Below, piece after piece: positions 33,348-43,258 of a stretch of 64,000 nucleotides of DNA. Location of the stretch: positions 62,001 through 126,000 of the forward strand of contig NZ_VKAC01000003.1 in NCBI RefSeq assembly GCF_008041935.1. The letters run 5' to 3'. The position numbers and the translations under genes were made by a program. The number at the start of each line of letters is the position of its first letter. The first letter of the stretch is position 1. The notes under the pieces were generated by a model. That model was not told where the DNA came from and did no database searches. It saw nothing but the letters and a program-made list of their open reading frames with translations. The DNA is from Quadrisphaera setariae. GTDB lineage: Bacteria; Actinomycetota; Actinomycetes; Actinomycetales; Quadrisphaeraceae.

Positions 33348-34385
33348 GTGCAGGAACTGCTCGGGCGCCTCACGGCGCTCGACCCCGACGCCAGCCACGG
33401 GCTGCGCGTCATCGCGTGCTTCGACGAGCTGGTGCTCGGCAACGTCGGCACGCGGGCCCTGCTGAGCGCGGCCGCCGCGCTGGCGGGCTGCCCCGCGGGC
33501 TTCCAGCAGGACCACCCTCCCCTGCAGGTGCGGGTGGCGGGCACCGGGGACCTCCTGCCACCCGCGCCGCCCCCGGCCGGGGTGGAGCGCGTGGACGGCC
33601 AGGTCAGCTGGCTCGACCGCGACGGTCCTCCCGGCCCGCACGACGCGATCATCGTGGAGCGGCTGGCGCTGGCACTGCGCATCCGCCACGGCAGGGGTCG
33701 AGCGGCCCTGGCCGACCGCCGCCACATGGCGGTGCTCCTGGACGCGACGGTCCCGGTGACGGCCCGGCGCGAGGCGGCCAGCGCGCTGGGGGTGCGAGGC
33801 GAGCGCCGCAGCTGCGTGGTGGTGGCGCCGCTGTTCGCCCGCTGGACGGCGCACCCCGTGGTCCCCGAGGACGTGGTGCCCTCCCCGCACGGTCCCCTGC
33901 ACGTGCTGGTGGTCCCCGAGGGGGTCGAGGTGGTGGGCGCCTCGCCGAGCGGCACCAGCGCTCCGACGGCCGTCGACGACCTGCCGCGCGCGCTGCGCAC
34001 GGCCACGACGGCGCTGCGCCTGTGGGACGAGGGCTGCGGCTCCACGTCGCACGTGGACAGGTTCGGCGGGCTCGTCGAGCTGCTGGTCGACCTCCCCGAC
34101 GAGCCGGGCAGCAGCGGAGACGTCGACCGGCTGGAGGCCGTGGTCGCCCACGGCTGGGGGGCCACCACGCTGGAGGCCCTGGTGCAGGCGGCCTCCGTCC
34201 GGCAGGCGGCGCGCCTCGCGGGCGTGCACCACAAGACCATGACCGCGCGCGTCGAGGAGGTCACAGCGGCGCTGGGCTTCGACCCGCTGGCCGGGTACGG
34301 CCGCGCACGGCTGGGTGTCGCGTGGCTGAGGTGGCGCCTGCGGCACTCCCGCGTGCTCGACCTTCCGGCACCGCACCGGCCCTGA
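33348..34385 (+). CDS. PucR-like transcriptional regulator
   Basis: 345 residues from GTG 33348. The C-terminal block (TLEALVQAASVRQAARLAGVHHKTMTARVEEV, about 280-312) is a PucR/CdaR-type helix-turn-helix (HTH_30) with the terminal wing helix. The N-terminal part has no recognisable sensor domain. Cytoplasmic. The MetX-like hydrolase 120 bases downstream is a plausible target, but the two may be unrelated. Confidence 0.7.
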   Translation: MQELLGRLTALDPDASHGLRVIACFDELVLGNVGTRALLSAAAALAGCPAGFQQDHPPLQVRVAGTGDLLPPAPPPAGVERVDGQVSWLDRDGPPGPHDAIIVERLALALRIRHGRGRAALADRRHMAVLLDATVPVTARREAASALGVRGERRSCVVVAPLFARWTAHPVVPEDVVPSPHGPLHVLVVPEGVEVVGASPSGTSAPTAVDDLPRALRTATTALRLWDEGCGSTSHVDRFGGLVELLVDLPDEPGSSGDVDRLEAVVAHGWGATTLEALVQAASVRQAARLAGVHHKTMTARVEEVTAALGFDPLAGYGRARLGVAWLRWRLRHSRVLDLPAPHRP

Positions 34386-34505
34386 GCCGCGCCCGCCAGC
34401 TGGCGGGGGAGGCGACCCCGCTCGGCCGACGGCTGCCGGTTCCGCCGTCCTCCGGCCGGGGGCAGCCTTCGCAGTGACGGACGACGACGTCTGGAGGAGC
34501 GCCCC

Positions 34506-35567
34506 GTGATCGAGAACAGCTACTACACCCACGAGCACCACGGCGAGTACGAGCTCGTCAGCATCGGCGAGCTGCAGCTGGAGGAGGGCGGGGTCATCCC
34601 CGACTGCCAGCTGGCGGTGGCCACCTTCGGTGAGCTCAACGCGGCGCGCGACAACGCGATCCTCGTCTCCACCTGGTACTCGGGCACCCACCAGATCTGG
34701 CGCGACGCCTACATCGGCCCCGGTCACGCCCTGGACCCCTCGACGTACTTCATCGTGGTGGTCGACCAGATCGGCAACGGACTGTCGACGTCGCCGCACA
34801 ACGCCACCGGGGCCAACGCCGGCATCGCCATGTCGGGGTTCCCCCACGTGCGCATCGGCGACGACGTCGTCGCGCAGGAGCGGCTGCTGCGCGAGCACTT
34901 CGGCATCGAGACCCTGCAGCTGGTGACCGGTGGTTCGATGGGCGCCCAGCAGACCTACGAGTGGGCCGTGCGCTTCCCCGAGAAGGTCGAGCGGGCCGCC
35001 CCCATCGCCGGCACAGCGCAGAACACCCCTCACGACTTCCTCTTCACCAAGGCGCTCATCGACACCATCACGTGCGACCCCGGCTTCGCCGGTGGGGAGT
35101 ACACCTCCCACGAGCAGGTGGTGGACGGGCTCGAGCGCCACGCCGGCATCTGGGCCGTGGTCGGCTTCTCCACGGAGTACTTCAAGACCGAGGCGTGGCG
35201 CTCCCTGGGCTTCGAGACCGTCGAGCAGTTCATGGAGCAGTTCCTCGAGCCGTACTTCACGGCCATGGACCCCAACGACCTGCTGACCATGGCGTGGAAG
35301 TGGCAGCGCGGTGACGTCGCGCGCCACACCGGCGGTGACCTCGCCGCCGCCCTGGGACGCATCACGGCCAAGACCTTCGTCATGCCCATCAGCGAGGACA
35401 TGTTCTTCCCCGTGCGCGACTGCGCCGCCGAGCAGGCCCTCGTCCCCGGCAGCCAGCTGCGCGTCATCGACGACGTCGCCGGGCACCTCGGCCTCTTCGG
35501 CGTCTCCGCGGGCTACATGCCCCAGGTCGACGCGCTCCTGTCCGAGCTCCTGGCCACCCCGGCCTGA
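34506..35567 (+). CDS. MetX-like alpha/beta hydrolase (homoserine O-acetyltransferase family)
   Basis: 353 residues from GTG 34506. Nucleophile elbow GGSMGAQQTYEWAVRFP with Ser near 144, ISEDMFFPVRD with the Asp, and a C-terminal GHLGLFG with the His: the complete triad. Homoserine acetyltransferases share this; but the N-terminal CQLAVATFGELNAARDNAILVSTWYSGTH and missing conserved acetyl-CoA residues suggest a hydrolase or other acyltransferase. Clean hairpins follow. Confidence 0.75.
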   Translation: MIENSYYTHEHHGEYELVSIGELQLEEGGVIPDCQLAVATFGELNAARDNAILVSTWYSGTHQIWRDAYIGPGHALDPSTYFIVVVDQIGNGLSTSPHNATGANAGIAMSGFPHVRIGDDVVAQERLLREHFGIETLQLVTGGSMGAQQTYEWAVRFPEKVERAAPIAGTAQNTPHDFLFTKALIDTITCDPGFAGGEYTSHEQVVDGLERHAGIWAVVGFSTEYFKTEAWRSLGFETVEQFMEQFLEPYFTAMDPNDLLTMAWKWQRGDVARHTGGDLAAALGRITAKTFVMPISEDMFFPVRDCAAEQALVPGSQLRVIDDVAGHLGLFGVSAGYMPQVDALLSELLATPA

Positions 35568-35574
35568 CAGACCA

Positions 35575-35602
35575 GCCGCAGCACGCCCCCCCGGGCTGCG
35601 GC
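35575..35602 (+). terminator. Hairpin terminator
   Basis: GCCGCAG (35575-35581) pairs with CTGCGGC (35596-35602), 8 bases after the MetX-like stop codon. Confidence 0.55.
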
Positions 35603-35607
35603 CGTGA

Positions 35608-35654
35608 ACCCCCCTCCGGGTTCGCCCTGGACCAGGGCGAGCCCGGAGGGGGGG
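35608..35654. terminator. Bidirectional hairpin before the pca cluster end
   Basis: ACCCCCCTCCGGG...CGCCCTGG pairs with CCAGGGCGA...CCCGGAGGGGGGT; about 22 pairs with one mismatch, 35608-35654, between the MetX-like gene and pcaJ (stop at 35655). Serves the pca operon from the opposite side. Confidence 0.65.
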
Positions 35655-36326
35655 TCAGCCGGCGCGGTGCAGCGGGACGGGCAGCCGGGCGGCCAGCTCG
35701 TCCACCGACGTCCCCCAGGTCTCCAGGACGACGACCCCGGGTCCGCTGACGTCGAACAGCGCGACCTCGGTGTAGACCCGGCTGACGCACCCGACGCCGG
35801 TCAGGGGGTACGTGCACGCCGGGACGAGCTTGGCCGATCCGTCCTTGGCGAACAGCGTCATCATCACGAGGACGTCCTTGGCGCCGTTCGCGAGGTCCAT
35901 CGCCCCGCCGACGGCGGGGATGGCGTCCGGGGCGCCGGTGTGCCAGTTGGCGAGGTCGCCGCTCGCGGAGACCTGGAACGCGCCGAGCACGCACACGTCG
36001 AGGTGACCGCCGCGCATCATGGCGAAGGAGTCGGCGTGGTGGAAGTACGCCGCCCCCGGCGGCTCGGTGACGGGCACCTTGCCGGCGTTGGTGAGGTCGG
36101 GGTCGACCTCGTCGCCGTGGGCCTCCGGGCCCATCCCGAGCATCCCGTTCTCGGTGTGCAGCACGACGCCGGCCTCCGGGCGCAGGTGCGCCGCGACGCT
36201 CGTGGGCTGCCCGATGCCGAGGTTGACGAAGGAGCCGTCCGGGATGTCCCGGGCCACGACGGCGGCCATCTCGTCGCGCGAGAGCGGCCCGCGGTCGAGG
36301 TGCTCGAGCGTGGTCGTCGTCGTCAT
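35655..36326 (-). CDS. pcaJ: 3-oxoadipate CoA-transferase, subunit B
   Basis: 223 residues. Second half of the succinyl-CoA:3-oxoadipate transferase. Catalytic-glutamate motif ENGMLGMG (about 60-67), GLGIGQPTSVA substrate-loop start, and a C-terminal TGVGCVSRVYTEVALFDV. ATG 36326 overlaps the pcaI stop by ATGA. Last gene of the pcaF-pcaI-pcaJ operon; a long hairpin follows. Confidence 0.93.
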   Translation of the reverse strand: MTTTTTLEHLDRGPLSRDEMAAVVARDIPDGSFVNLGIGQPTSVAAHLRPEAGVVLHTENGMLGMGPEAHGDEVDPDLTNAGKVPVTEPPGAAYFHHADSFAMMRGGHLDVCVLGAFQVSASGDLANWHTGAPDAIPAVGGAMDLANGAKDVLVMMTLFAKDGSAKLVPACTYPLTGVGCVSRVYTEVALFDVSGPGVVVLETWGTSVDELAARLPVPLHRAG

Positions 36327-37032
36327 CGTCCCTGCTCCTCCGTGCCGGTCGTCGCCGGTGTTCCCGACGAGAGGTCGACCACGTGGTCGACGTAGATGCG
36401 GGGAGTCACCACGGCCTCGGGGTCGAGGGAGCCGGTGGGCACCACCTCGTCGACCTGGACCACGGTGACCGCGGCCGCCGTCGCCATGACGGGACCGAAG
36501 TTGCGGGCGGTCTTGCGGTACACGAGGTTGCCGACGCCGTCGGAGCGGTGCGCGCCGACCAGCGCCACGTCACCGCGCAGCGCCGTCTCGAGCACGTGCT
36601 CGCGCCCGTCGATGACGCGGGTCTCCTTGCCCTCGGCCAGCAGCGTGCCGACCCCGGTGGGGCAGAAGAAGGCGCCGATGCCGGCGCCCGCGGCGCGCAT
36701 CCGCTCGGCGAGGGTGCCCTGCGGCACGACCTCCAGCTCGATCTTCCCGGCGCGGTAGAGCCCGTCGAAGACCCAGGAGTCGTGCTGGCGGGGGAAGGAG
36801 CAGATGACCTTGCGCACCCGGCCCGCGGCCAGCAGCGCGGCCAGGCCGGTGTCGCCGTTGCCGGCGTTGTTGCTCACCACCGTGAGGTCGTCGGCGCCGT
36901 GGCGGATGAGGGCGTCGACCAGGGCCACCGGCATGCCGGCCATCCCGAACCCGCCGACGAGCACCGTCATGCCGGAGGTGATGCCCGAGGCGGCGAGGGC
37001 GGCGTCGGCGGCCTCGTGGAAGTGCGTGCGGC

Positions 37033-37036
<4 letters not shown>
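36323..37036 (-). CDS. pcaI: 3-oxoadipate CoA-transferase, subunit A
   Basis: 237 residues from GTG 37036 with AGGAGG seven bases upstream, overlapping the pcaF stop. VLVGGFGMAGMPVALVDAL, then CSFPRQHDSWVFDGLY, which is the 3-oxoadipate-type pattern rather than the acetoacetate type, and [26 protein letters not shown]. With PcaJ it moves CoA from succinyl-CoA to 3-oxoadipate. Confidence 0.93.
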
Positions 37037-38232
<1,196 letters not shown>

Positions 38233-38309
38233 GTCGATGACGCTAGGCCGCTGATCGATCGACGTCCAAGACCGGTTGTTGCGCCACTGATAAGCGATGT
38301 GCATGAGTA
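38233..38309. promoter_or_regulatory. Divergent pcaF / LysR promoter region
   Basis: The 83 bases up to the LysR GTG 38316 hold a minus-strand -10 box TAGCGT (38245-38240), seven bases from the pcaF ATG, and a LysR-type T-N11-A element with imperfect symmetry at 38279-38293 (TTGCGCCACTGATAA). This is where the adjacent LysR would bind. Confidence 0.5.
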
Positions 38310-38315
38310 GTGGTC

Positions 38316-39203
38316 GTGGAGACCCGGCTGCTGCGCTCGTTCGTCGTCCTCGCCGAGGAGCAGCACTTCGGGCGGGCCGCCGCGCGCCTGCACGTCGCGC
38401 AGCCCGCGCTGTCCCAGCAGCTCAAGCAGCTCGAGCAGCAGGTGGGCGCCCGCCTGCTGGAGCGGACCACCCGCCGGGTGGAGCTCACCGCCGCGGGCGC
38501 GCTGCTGCGCGAGCGCGCGCTGCGGGTGCTGGCCGACCTCGACCGGACCGCCGCTGACCTCGCGCTCGTGGCCGCCGGCCGGTCCGGACGCGTGCGGCTC
38601 GGCTTCGTCGGGACGGCGACCTACGCCCTGCTGCCCAGCGTCGCGCGGCGCGTGCGCTCCGAGCTGCCCGACGTCGAGCTGGTGCTCCACGGCGAGCAGC
38701 TGGCCCCCGCCCTGCTCGACAGGGTGCTCGCCGACCACCTCGACCTCGCGGTGCTGCGCCCCTCCGGTCCGGCGCCCACCGGGCTGGTGGTGGAGGAGCT
38801 GCGCCGCGAGCCGCTCGTGGTGGCGCTCCCGGCGGGGCACGCGCTCGCAGGGCTCGACGAGGTGCCGCTGGCCGACCTGGCGGGGGAGCCCCTCGTGGCG
38901 CACCCCTCCGGCCGGCGGTCGACCCTGCAGCCCCTCGTGCTCGACGCCTGCCGCGCCGCGGGCTTCGAGCCGGAGGTCATCGAGGTGGGGGAGACCGGCA
39001 CGCTCGTGGCGCTGGTCGCCGCGGGCCTGGGGTTCGGGCTCGTGCCCGACGCCGTGCGCGCGCTGCGCCTGGACGGCGTCGTCTACCGCCCGCTCGCCGG
39101 AGACCCGGTGCAGGTGCCGCTCGCCCTGGCGCACCGCGCCGACCCGGCCCCGGTGGTGCAGCGCGTGGCAGCCCTCCTCCGAGCCGCCACCTCACCCCCG
39201 TGA
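38316..39203 (+). CDS. LysR-family regulator (PcaQ-like position)
   Basis: 295 residues. GTG 38316 (VETRLLRSFVVLAEEQHFGRAAARL) is chosen because it matches the usual LysR beginning; GTG 38310 is also in frame. N-terminal helix-turn-helix GRAAARLHVAQPALSQQLKQLE, then a two-domain effector-binding region (VRLGFVGTATYALLP...). Divergent from pcaF-pcaI-pcaJ, so most likely controls that operon, like PcaQ or CatR in other bacteria; the ligand is unconfirmed. Confidence 0.85.
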   Translation: METRLLRSFVVLAEEQHFGRAAARLHVAQPALSQQLKQLEQQVGARLLERTTRRVELTAAGALLRERALRVLADLDRTAADLALVAAGRSGRVRLGFVGTATYALLPSVARRVRSELPDVELVLHGEQLAPALLDRVLADHLDLAVLRPSGPAPTGLVVEELRREPLVVALPAGHALAGLDEVPLADLAGEPLVAHPSGRRSTLQPLVLDACRAAGFEPEVIEVGETGTLVALVAAGLGFGLVPDAVRALRLDGVVYRPLAGDPVQVPLALAHRADPAPVVQRVAALLRAATSPP

Positions 39204-39234
39204 CCACCGCCACGTCCGTCGTGGGACGGGGGCC

Positions 39235-40410
39235 TCAGGCCTCGCCGTCCTCGGCGAGGACCTGCTGCGCGACCCGGAACGCGGTGTTCGCGTCGGGCAC
39301 GCCGCAGTAGATGGCCGCCTGGAGGATGACCTCCTTGATCTCCTCCACGGTCAGCCCGTTGCGGCGCGCGGCGCGCACGTGCATCGCCAGCTCCTCGTGG
39401 TGGCCGCGGGCGATGAGGGCTGTGAGCACGCCCACCGAGCGCGAGCGCCGGTCCAGGCCGGGCCTGGTCCAGATGCCGCCCCAGGCGTACTCGGTGATGA
39501 ACTGCTGGAACTCGCGCGTGAGGTCTGTGGCAGCCGCCGTCGCCCGGTCCACGTGGGCATCCCCGAGGACCTCGCGCCGCACCACCATCCCCGCGTCGCG
39601 CACCTCCGCCAGCGTCAGGGCGCTGCGCGCCGCGCCCCGGGCGTGCTCGCGCACCAGCGCGGCGACCCGCTCCGAGGCCTCCACCGGAGCGAGGTGCGCG
39701 ACGTCCTCCAGCACCACCAGGCGCCCGCGCTGCACGCCCTCGGCCACCTCCCGCAGGCTCTGCGGCGGGGTGGCAACGTCGTGGGCGCCGGCGAGCGCGA
39801 GCACCGGCGCGCCCACCTCGCCCAGCCTGCCGCGGACGTCGAAGGCCGCCAGCGCCCCGCACACGGCGGCGTACCCGGCGTCGTCGGCCTGGGAGAGCGC
39901 GTGCAGCAGCGCTGAGCTGCGGGCGGGCTCGCGCTCGACGAAGCCGGGTGCGAACCACCGCTGAGCCGAGGCTGACACGAGCGACGGCGTGCCCGAGGCG
40001 CGCACCGCCGCAGCGCGCTCGGCCCACGACTGAGGGGTGCCGATGGCCGCGCCGGTGCACAGCAGCACCGCCGAGCGCACGCGGGCGGGCGCGTCGAGGG
40101 CCAGCTGCAGGGACACCGCCCCGCCCACGGAGTCACCGGCGACGTCGAAGGTGGCGCCCGGTCCGGCGAGGGCGTCGACGGCGGCGAGCACGTCGGCCGC
40201 GAGGTCGGCGATCGTCAGCTCGGTGCCGTCGGCGGGCACCCAGGGGTTGCGCCCGTGACCGGGCAGGTCCCAGGCGACCACGTGGAAGGCGTCGCCGAGG
40301 TGCTCGGCCGCCGCGGACCACAGCGCCTCGACGCTGGTGCCCAGCGAGGGGCCGACCACGAGCAGCGGCAGGCCGTCGTGCCCGGCCAGCCGGACGAGGG
40401 TGGTGCTCAC
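39235..40410 (-). CDS. pcaL: Fused 3-oxoadipate enol-lactonase / 4-carboxymuconolactone decarboxylase (PcaD-PcaC)
   Basis: 391 residues from GTG 40410, AGGAGG four bases upstream, overlapping the pcaB stop as GTGA. N-terminal alpha/beta hydrolase (about 1-255): DLPGHGRNPW, nucleophile GDSVGGAVSL, GAHDVATPP (Asp), VAHLAP (His). C-terminal decarboxylase domain (about 260-391): REFQQFITEYAWGGIWTRPGLDRR and RRNGLTVEEIKEVILQAAIYCGVP. Catalyses two consecutive protocatechuate-branch steps. The fusion is usual in actinomycetes. Confidence 0.95.
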   Translation of the reverse strand: MSTTLVRLAGHDGLPLLVVGPSLGTSVEALWSAAAEHLGDAFHVVAWDLPGHGRNPWVPADGTELTIADLAADVLAAVDALAGPGATFDVAGDSVGGAVSLQLALDAPARVRSAVLLCTGAAIGTPQSWAERAAAVRASGTPSLVSASAQRWFAPGFVEREPARSSALLHALSQADDAGYAAVCGALAAFDVRGRLGEVGAPVLALAGAHDVATPPQSLREVAEGVQRGRLVVLEDVAHLAPVEASERVAALVREHARGAARSALTLAEVRDAGMVVRREVLGDAHVDRATAAATDLTREFQQFITEYAWGGIWTRPGLDRRSRSVGVLTALIARGHHEELAMHVRAARRNGLTVEEIKEVILQAAIYCGVPDANTAFRVAQQVLAEDGEA

Positions 40411-41699
40411 AGGTCCTCCTGCACGGTGCTGTCGGTGCTCTTCGCGGGGTGTGCGAGGTGGTCGGCCGCCCGGGCGAGCGCCGCGTCGACGAGGTCGTCC
40501 ACCAGGCCGAGGTAGTCCCCGGACGCCGGTCTGCCCGTGAGCGCGGCCATCGAGTGCTGCTCGGCGCGCACGGCGTCGTCGAGCTCGCGCAGCCGGGCGG
40601 CCATGCGCGCGGAGTCGACGTGGAGGCCGCGCAGCAGCTCGCTCGTCTGGCTCGCCGCCACGGCGGTGCGGCGCAGCAGCAGGGCGAGGGTGTGCCACTC
40701 CACGTGCCAGCCGCCGTCGGCGCGCTCGTCGACCTGCTCAGCCGCGGCCAGGTGGAGGCTCGCGGCGAGCTGCGGGGCGGCCAGGGCGGTGCGCCGCACG
40801 AGGACGGCGAGGGTGGGGTTGGCCTTGTGCGGCATGGTCGAGGAGCCGCCCGCGGAGCCGTCGCGGAGCTCACCGACCTCGGGTCGCCCCAGGGCCAGCA
40901 CGTCGTTGGCGATCCGCCCCCACGCGTCGGTGGCGGTGGTGGCGGCGTCGCCGAGGCGCGTCACCGGGGTCCGGCGGGTGTGCCACGGCGGCGACGGGTC
41001 CAGCCCCAGCGCGGCCGGCACGGAGGTGCGCAGCGCGCGGGTGCGCTCGGCTCCGGCCAGCTCGACCACCGCGGACAGGGTCCCCGCGGCCCCGCCCAGC
41101 TGCACGGGCCAGCGCAGCGCCGCCAGGGCGTCGTCGGCGTCGAGGAGCCCGTGGAGCCAGCCGGCGGCCTTGGCGCCGAAGGTCGTGGGGACCGCGGGCT
41201 GCGTGAGGGTGCGCGCCACCAGCGGCGTGCTCCGGTGCTCCTCGACGAGCGCGGCGAGGCGCTCCACCTGCGCGCCCAGCTGGCGCCGCACCGCCGTGAC
41301 GGCCTCCCGGGCGCACAGGAGGACGGCGGTGTCCATGACGTCCTGGCTGGTCAGCCCGCGGTGCAGCCAGGTTCCCGCGGTCTCCTGGCCGGCCGCGCGC
41401 AGGTCGGCGCGCAGAGCCGCGACGAGCGGCATGACCGGGTTGCCGCCCGACTCGGAGGCCTCCGCCAGTGCCCGCTGGTCCACGTCGCTGACCAGGGAGG
41501 CCAGGTCCGCCCGCGCCTGCGGCGGCGCCACCGCGGCGTCCACGAGCGCGTCGAGCCAGACCTGCTCCACCCGCACCGCCGTGCGCAGCAGAGCGGCGCC
41601 GCCCATGAGCCCGCCCGCCCGGTGGTCACCGGGCCACCACAGGCCGTCGGCGGGGGAGCCCGTCACCGCTGGCACGTCGTCGTCATCGCCGTCGTCCAC
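40407..41699 (-). CDS. pcaB: 3-carboxy-cis,cis-muconate cycloisomerase
   Basis: 430 residues from GTG 41699. Fumarase/adenylosuccinate lyase superfamily: RGLTSQDVMDTA, then GGSSTMPHKANPTLAVLVRRTA (the flexible catalytic loop), and a C-terminal helical bundle with VEWHTLALLLRRTA. Converts 3-carboxymuconate to 4-carboxymuconolactone. The N-terminus is acidic (DDGDDDDVPAVTG) and less conserved, so the exact start is less certain. Lies 25 bases after pcaG. Confidence 0.93.
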   Translation of the reverse strand: MDDGDDDDVPAVTGSPADGLWWPGDHRAGGLMGGAALLRTAVRVEQVWLDALVDAAVAPPQARADLASLVSDVDQRALAEASESGGNPVMPLVAALRADLRAAGQETAGTWLHRGLTSQDVMDTAVLLCAREAVTAVRRQLGAQVERLAALVEEHRSTPLVARTLTQPAVPTTFGAKAAGWLHGLLDADDALAALRWPVQLGGAAGTLSAVVELAGAERTRALRTSVPAALGLDPSPPWHTRRTPVTRLGDAATTATDAWGRIANDVLALGRPEVGELRDGSAGGSSTMPHKANPTLAVLVRRTALAAPQLAASLHLAAAEQVDERADGGWHVEWHTLALLLRRTAVAASQTSELLRGLHVDSARMAARLRELDDAVRAEQHSMAALTGRPASGDYLGLVDDLVDAALARAADHLAHPAKSTDSTVQEDL

Positions 41700-41724
41700 G
41701 CCCTCGATCCTGCCGGGGAGCCGG

Positions 41725-42300
41725 TCACCGGCCCGCGCGGGGATGGGCCAGGAAGACCGTCTCCCGCTCGCCCTGCAGCGCGATGTCGAAGCGCAGGCCG
41801 TCCTCGTCGTCGACGCACAGCAGGGTGCCCGAGCGGTCACCGGCGGACCGCAGCAGCGCGTCGGGCTCGGCGCCGTCCAGCGGCAGGTAGGCGCGCGTGA
41901 AGAGGCGGTGCATGAGGCCGCGGGCGAAGACGGCCACCGCGAAGAACGGCAGCCCGCCCTCCACGGAGCCCGGGCGCAGCGTGGTGAACGCGTACCGGCC
42001 GGTGCGGTCGGTGCTGCAGCGGCCGAAGCCCGTGAACGCGTGGCCGTCGCGGCGCAGGGAGCCGTGGCGCTGCACCACGTGACCGGCGGGGTCGGCCTGC
42101 CAGATCTCCACGAGGGCGTCGCGCACGGGCAGCCCGGAGCCGTCGGTGACGGTGCCGTGCAGCAGCAGGGCCCCGGGGATGCCGGGGGCCACCAGCTGGC
42201 GGTCGCCGTCGTAGGGGAGCGCGTAGTGGAAGAACGGGCCGACCGTCTGGCCCGGCGTCGGCGGCAGGGCCGCCGCAGCGCCCGTCGTCGTGAGGGTCAT
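41725..42300 (-). CDS. pcaG: Protocatechuate 3,4-dioxygenase, alpha subunit
   Basis: 191 residues, ATG 42300 overlapping the pcaH stop (ATGA). Intradiol dioxygenase fold: PGQTVGPFFHYALPYDG, VEIWQADPAGHV, FTGFGRCSTDRTGRYAFTTLRPG. As expected for the alpha chain it lacks iron-binding Tyr/His residues; it partners PcaH in the alpha-beta complex. Confidence 0.95.
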   Translation of the reverse strand: MTLTTTGAAAALPPTPGQTVGPFFHYALPYDGDRQLVAPGIPGALLLHGTVTDGSGLPVRDALVEIWQADPAGHVVQRHGSLRRDGHAFTGFGRCSTDRTGRYAFTTLRPGSVEGGLPFFAVAVFARGLMHRLFTRAYLPLDGAEPDALLRSAGDRSGTLLCVDDEDGLRFDIALQGERETVFLAHPRAGR

Positions 42301-43133
42301 CGGCCGGCCTCCTCGTCCTCGCTGCGCTCCACGTCGAGGTCGCCCTCGAGCGGGGTGCGGTGGCTCCCGGTGAGCACCACGTCCCACCGGTAGCCGGTGG
42401 CCCACTCGTGCTGGGTGAGGTCGTGGTCGTAGGTGGCCACGAGCCGCTCGCGCGCCCTCGGGTCCACGATCGACTGGTAGATCGGGTCGAGGGCGAACAG
42501 CGGGTCTCCGGGGAAGTACATCTGCGTCACCAGGCGCTGCGTGAAGTCGGTGCCGAACAGCGAGAAGTGGATGTGCGCCGGACGCCACGCGTTGTGGTGG
42601 TTGCGCCACGGGTACGGGCCCGGCTTGATGGTGGTGAACCGGTAGCGGCCCTGGTCGTCGGTGATGCAGCGGCCCACGCCGGTGAAGTTCGGGTCCAGCG
42701 GTGCCGGGTGCTGGTCGCGCTTGTGCACGTACCGACCGCCCGCGTTGGCCTGCCAGACCTCCGCCAGCTGGTGGCGCACCGGGCGCCCGTCGCCGTCGAG
42801 CACGCGGCCGGTCACCACCATGCGCTCGCCGATCGGCTCACCGCCGCCCTGGATGGTCAGGTCGGACTCGAGCGGGTCGACGTCGCGCTCGCCGAAGCAC
42901 GGGGCCCACAGCTCCACACCCTCCGGGTCCGCGTGGTGCAGGTCCTTGGTGGGGTGGCGCAGCAGGCTCGAGCGGTAGGGCGCGTAGTCGCGGCGCGGCT
43001 GGAGCTCGTCGGCGCCCGCGGCCTCGTAGGCGCGGCGGTGCTCGGCGATCTCCTCGTCGATGACGTGCTGGTGCACGAGCCCCGTGCTGGGGTGGCGCGT
43101 CGCTGCGCCCTGGATCACCCGCGAGCTGCTCAT
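42297..43133 (-). CDS. pcaH: Protocatechuate 3,4-dioxygenase, beta subunit
   Basis: 278 residues from ATG 43133. Opens the protocatechuate ring to 3-carboxy-cis,cis-muconate. Iron site: Tyr in KPGPYPWRNHHNAWRPAHIHFSLFG (with the two His of the NHH/HIH segment) and Tyr upstream; also EVWQANAGGRYVHKRDQ. A -10-like TACGGT lies at 43146-43141 (minus), seven bases from the ATG, and an IclR-type palindrome 45 bases upstream. First gene of pcaH-G-B-L. Confidence 0.95.
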   Translation of the reverse strand: MSSSRVIQGAATRHPSTGLVHQHVIDEEIAEHRRAYEAAGADELQPRRDYAPYRSSLLRHPTKDLHHADPEGVELWAPCFGERDVDPLESDLTIQGGGEPIGERMVVTGRVLDGDGRPVRHQLAEVWQANAGGRYVHKRDQHPAPLDPNFTGVGRCITDDQGRYRFTTIKPGPYPWRNHHNAWRPAHIHFSLFGTDFTQRLVTQMYFPGDPLFALDPIYQSIVDPRARERLVATYDHDLTQHEWATGYRWDVVLTGSHRTPLEGDLDVERSEDEEAGR

Positions 43134-43140
43134 GCCGGTG

Positions 43141-43192
43141 ACCGTAGGGCCGCCGAGCACGACGCACCCGCACCCGCTTCCGGCCAGCGGAA
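43141..43192. promoter_or_regulatory. pcaH promoter with IclR-type operator
   Basis: Minus-strand -10 box TACGGT at 43146-43141 and palindrome TTCCG-GCCAG-CGGAA at 43178-43192 (8 further bases are symmetric as CTTCCG/CGGAAG). The same 15-bp palindrome precedes pobA and vanA. It also lies 66 bases from the divergent IclR start, so it may serve both directions. Confidence 0.65.
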
Positions 43193-43258
43193 GTCCCTTC
43201 GGGTGGTCGCCACCACCCCGCACTCCCGCCGCGGCCCCGCCGGCGCCAGACTCGCCCC

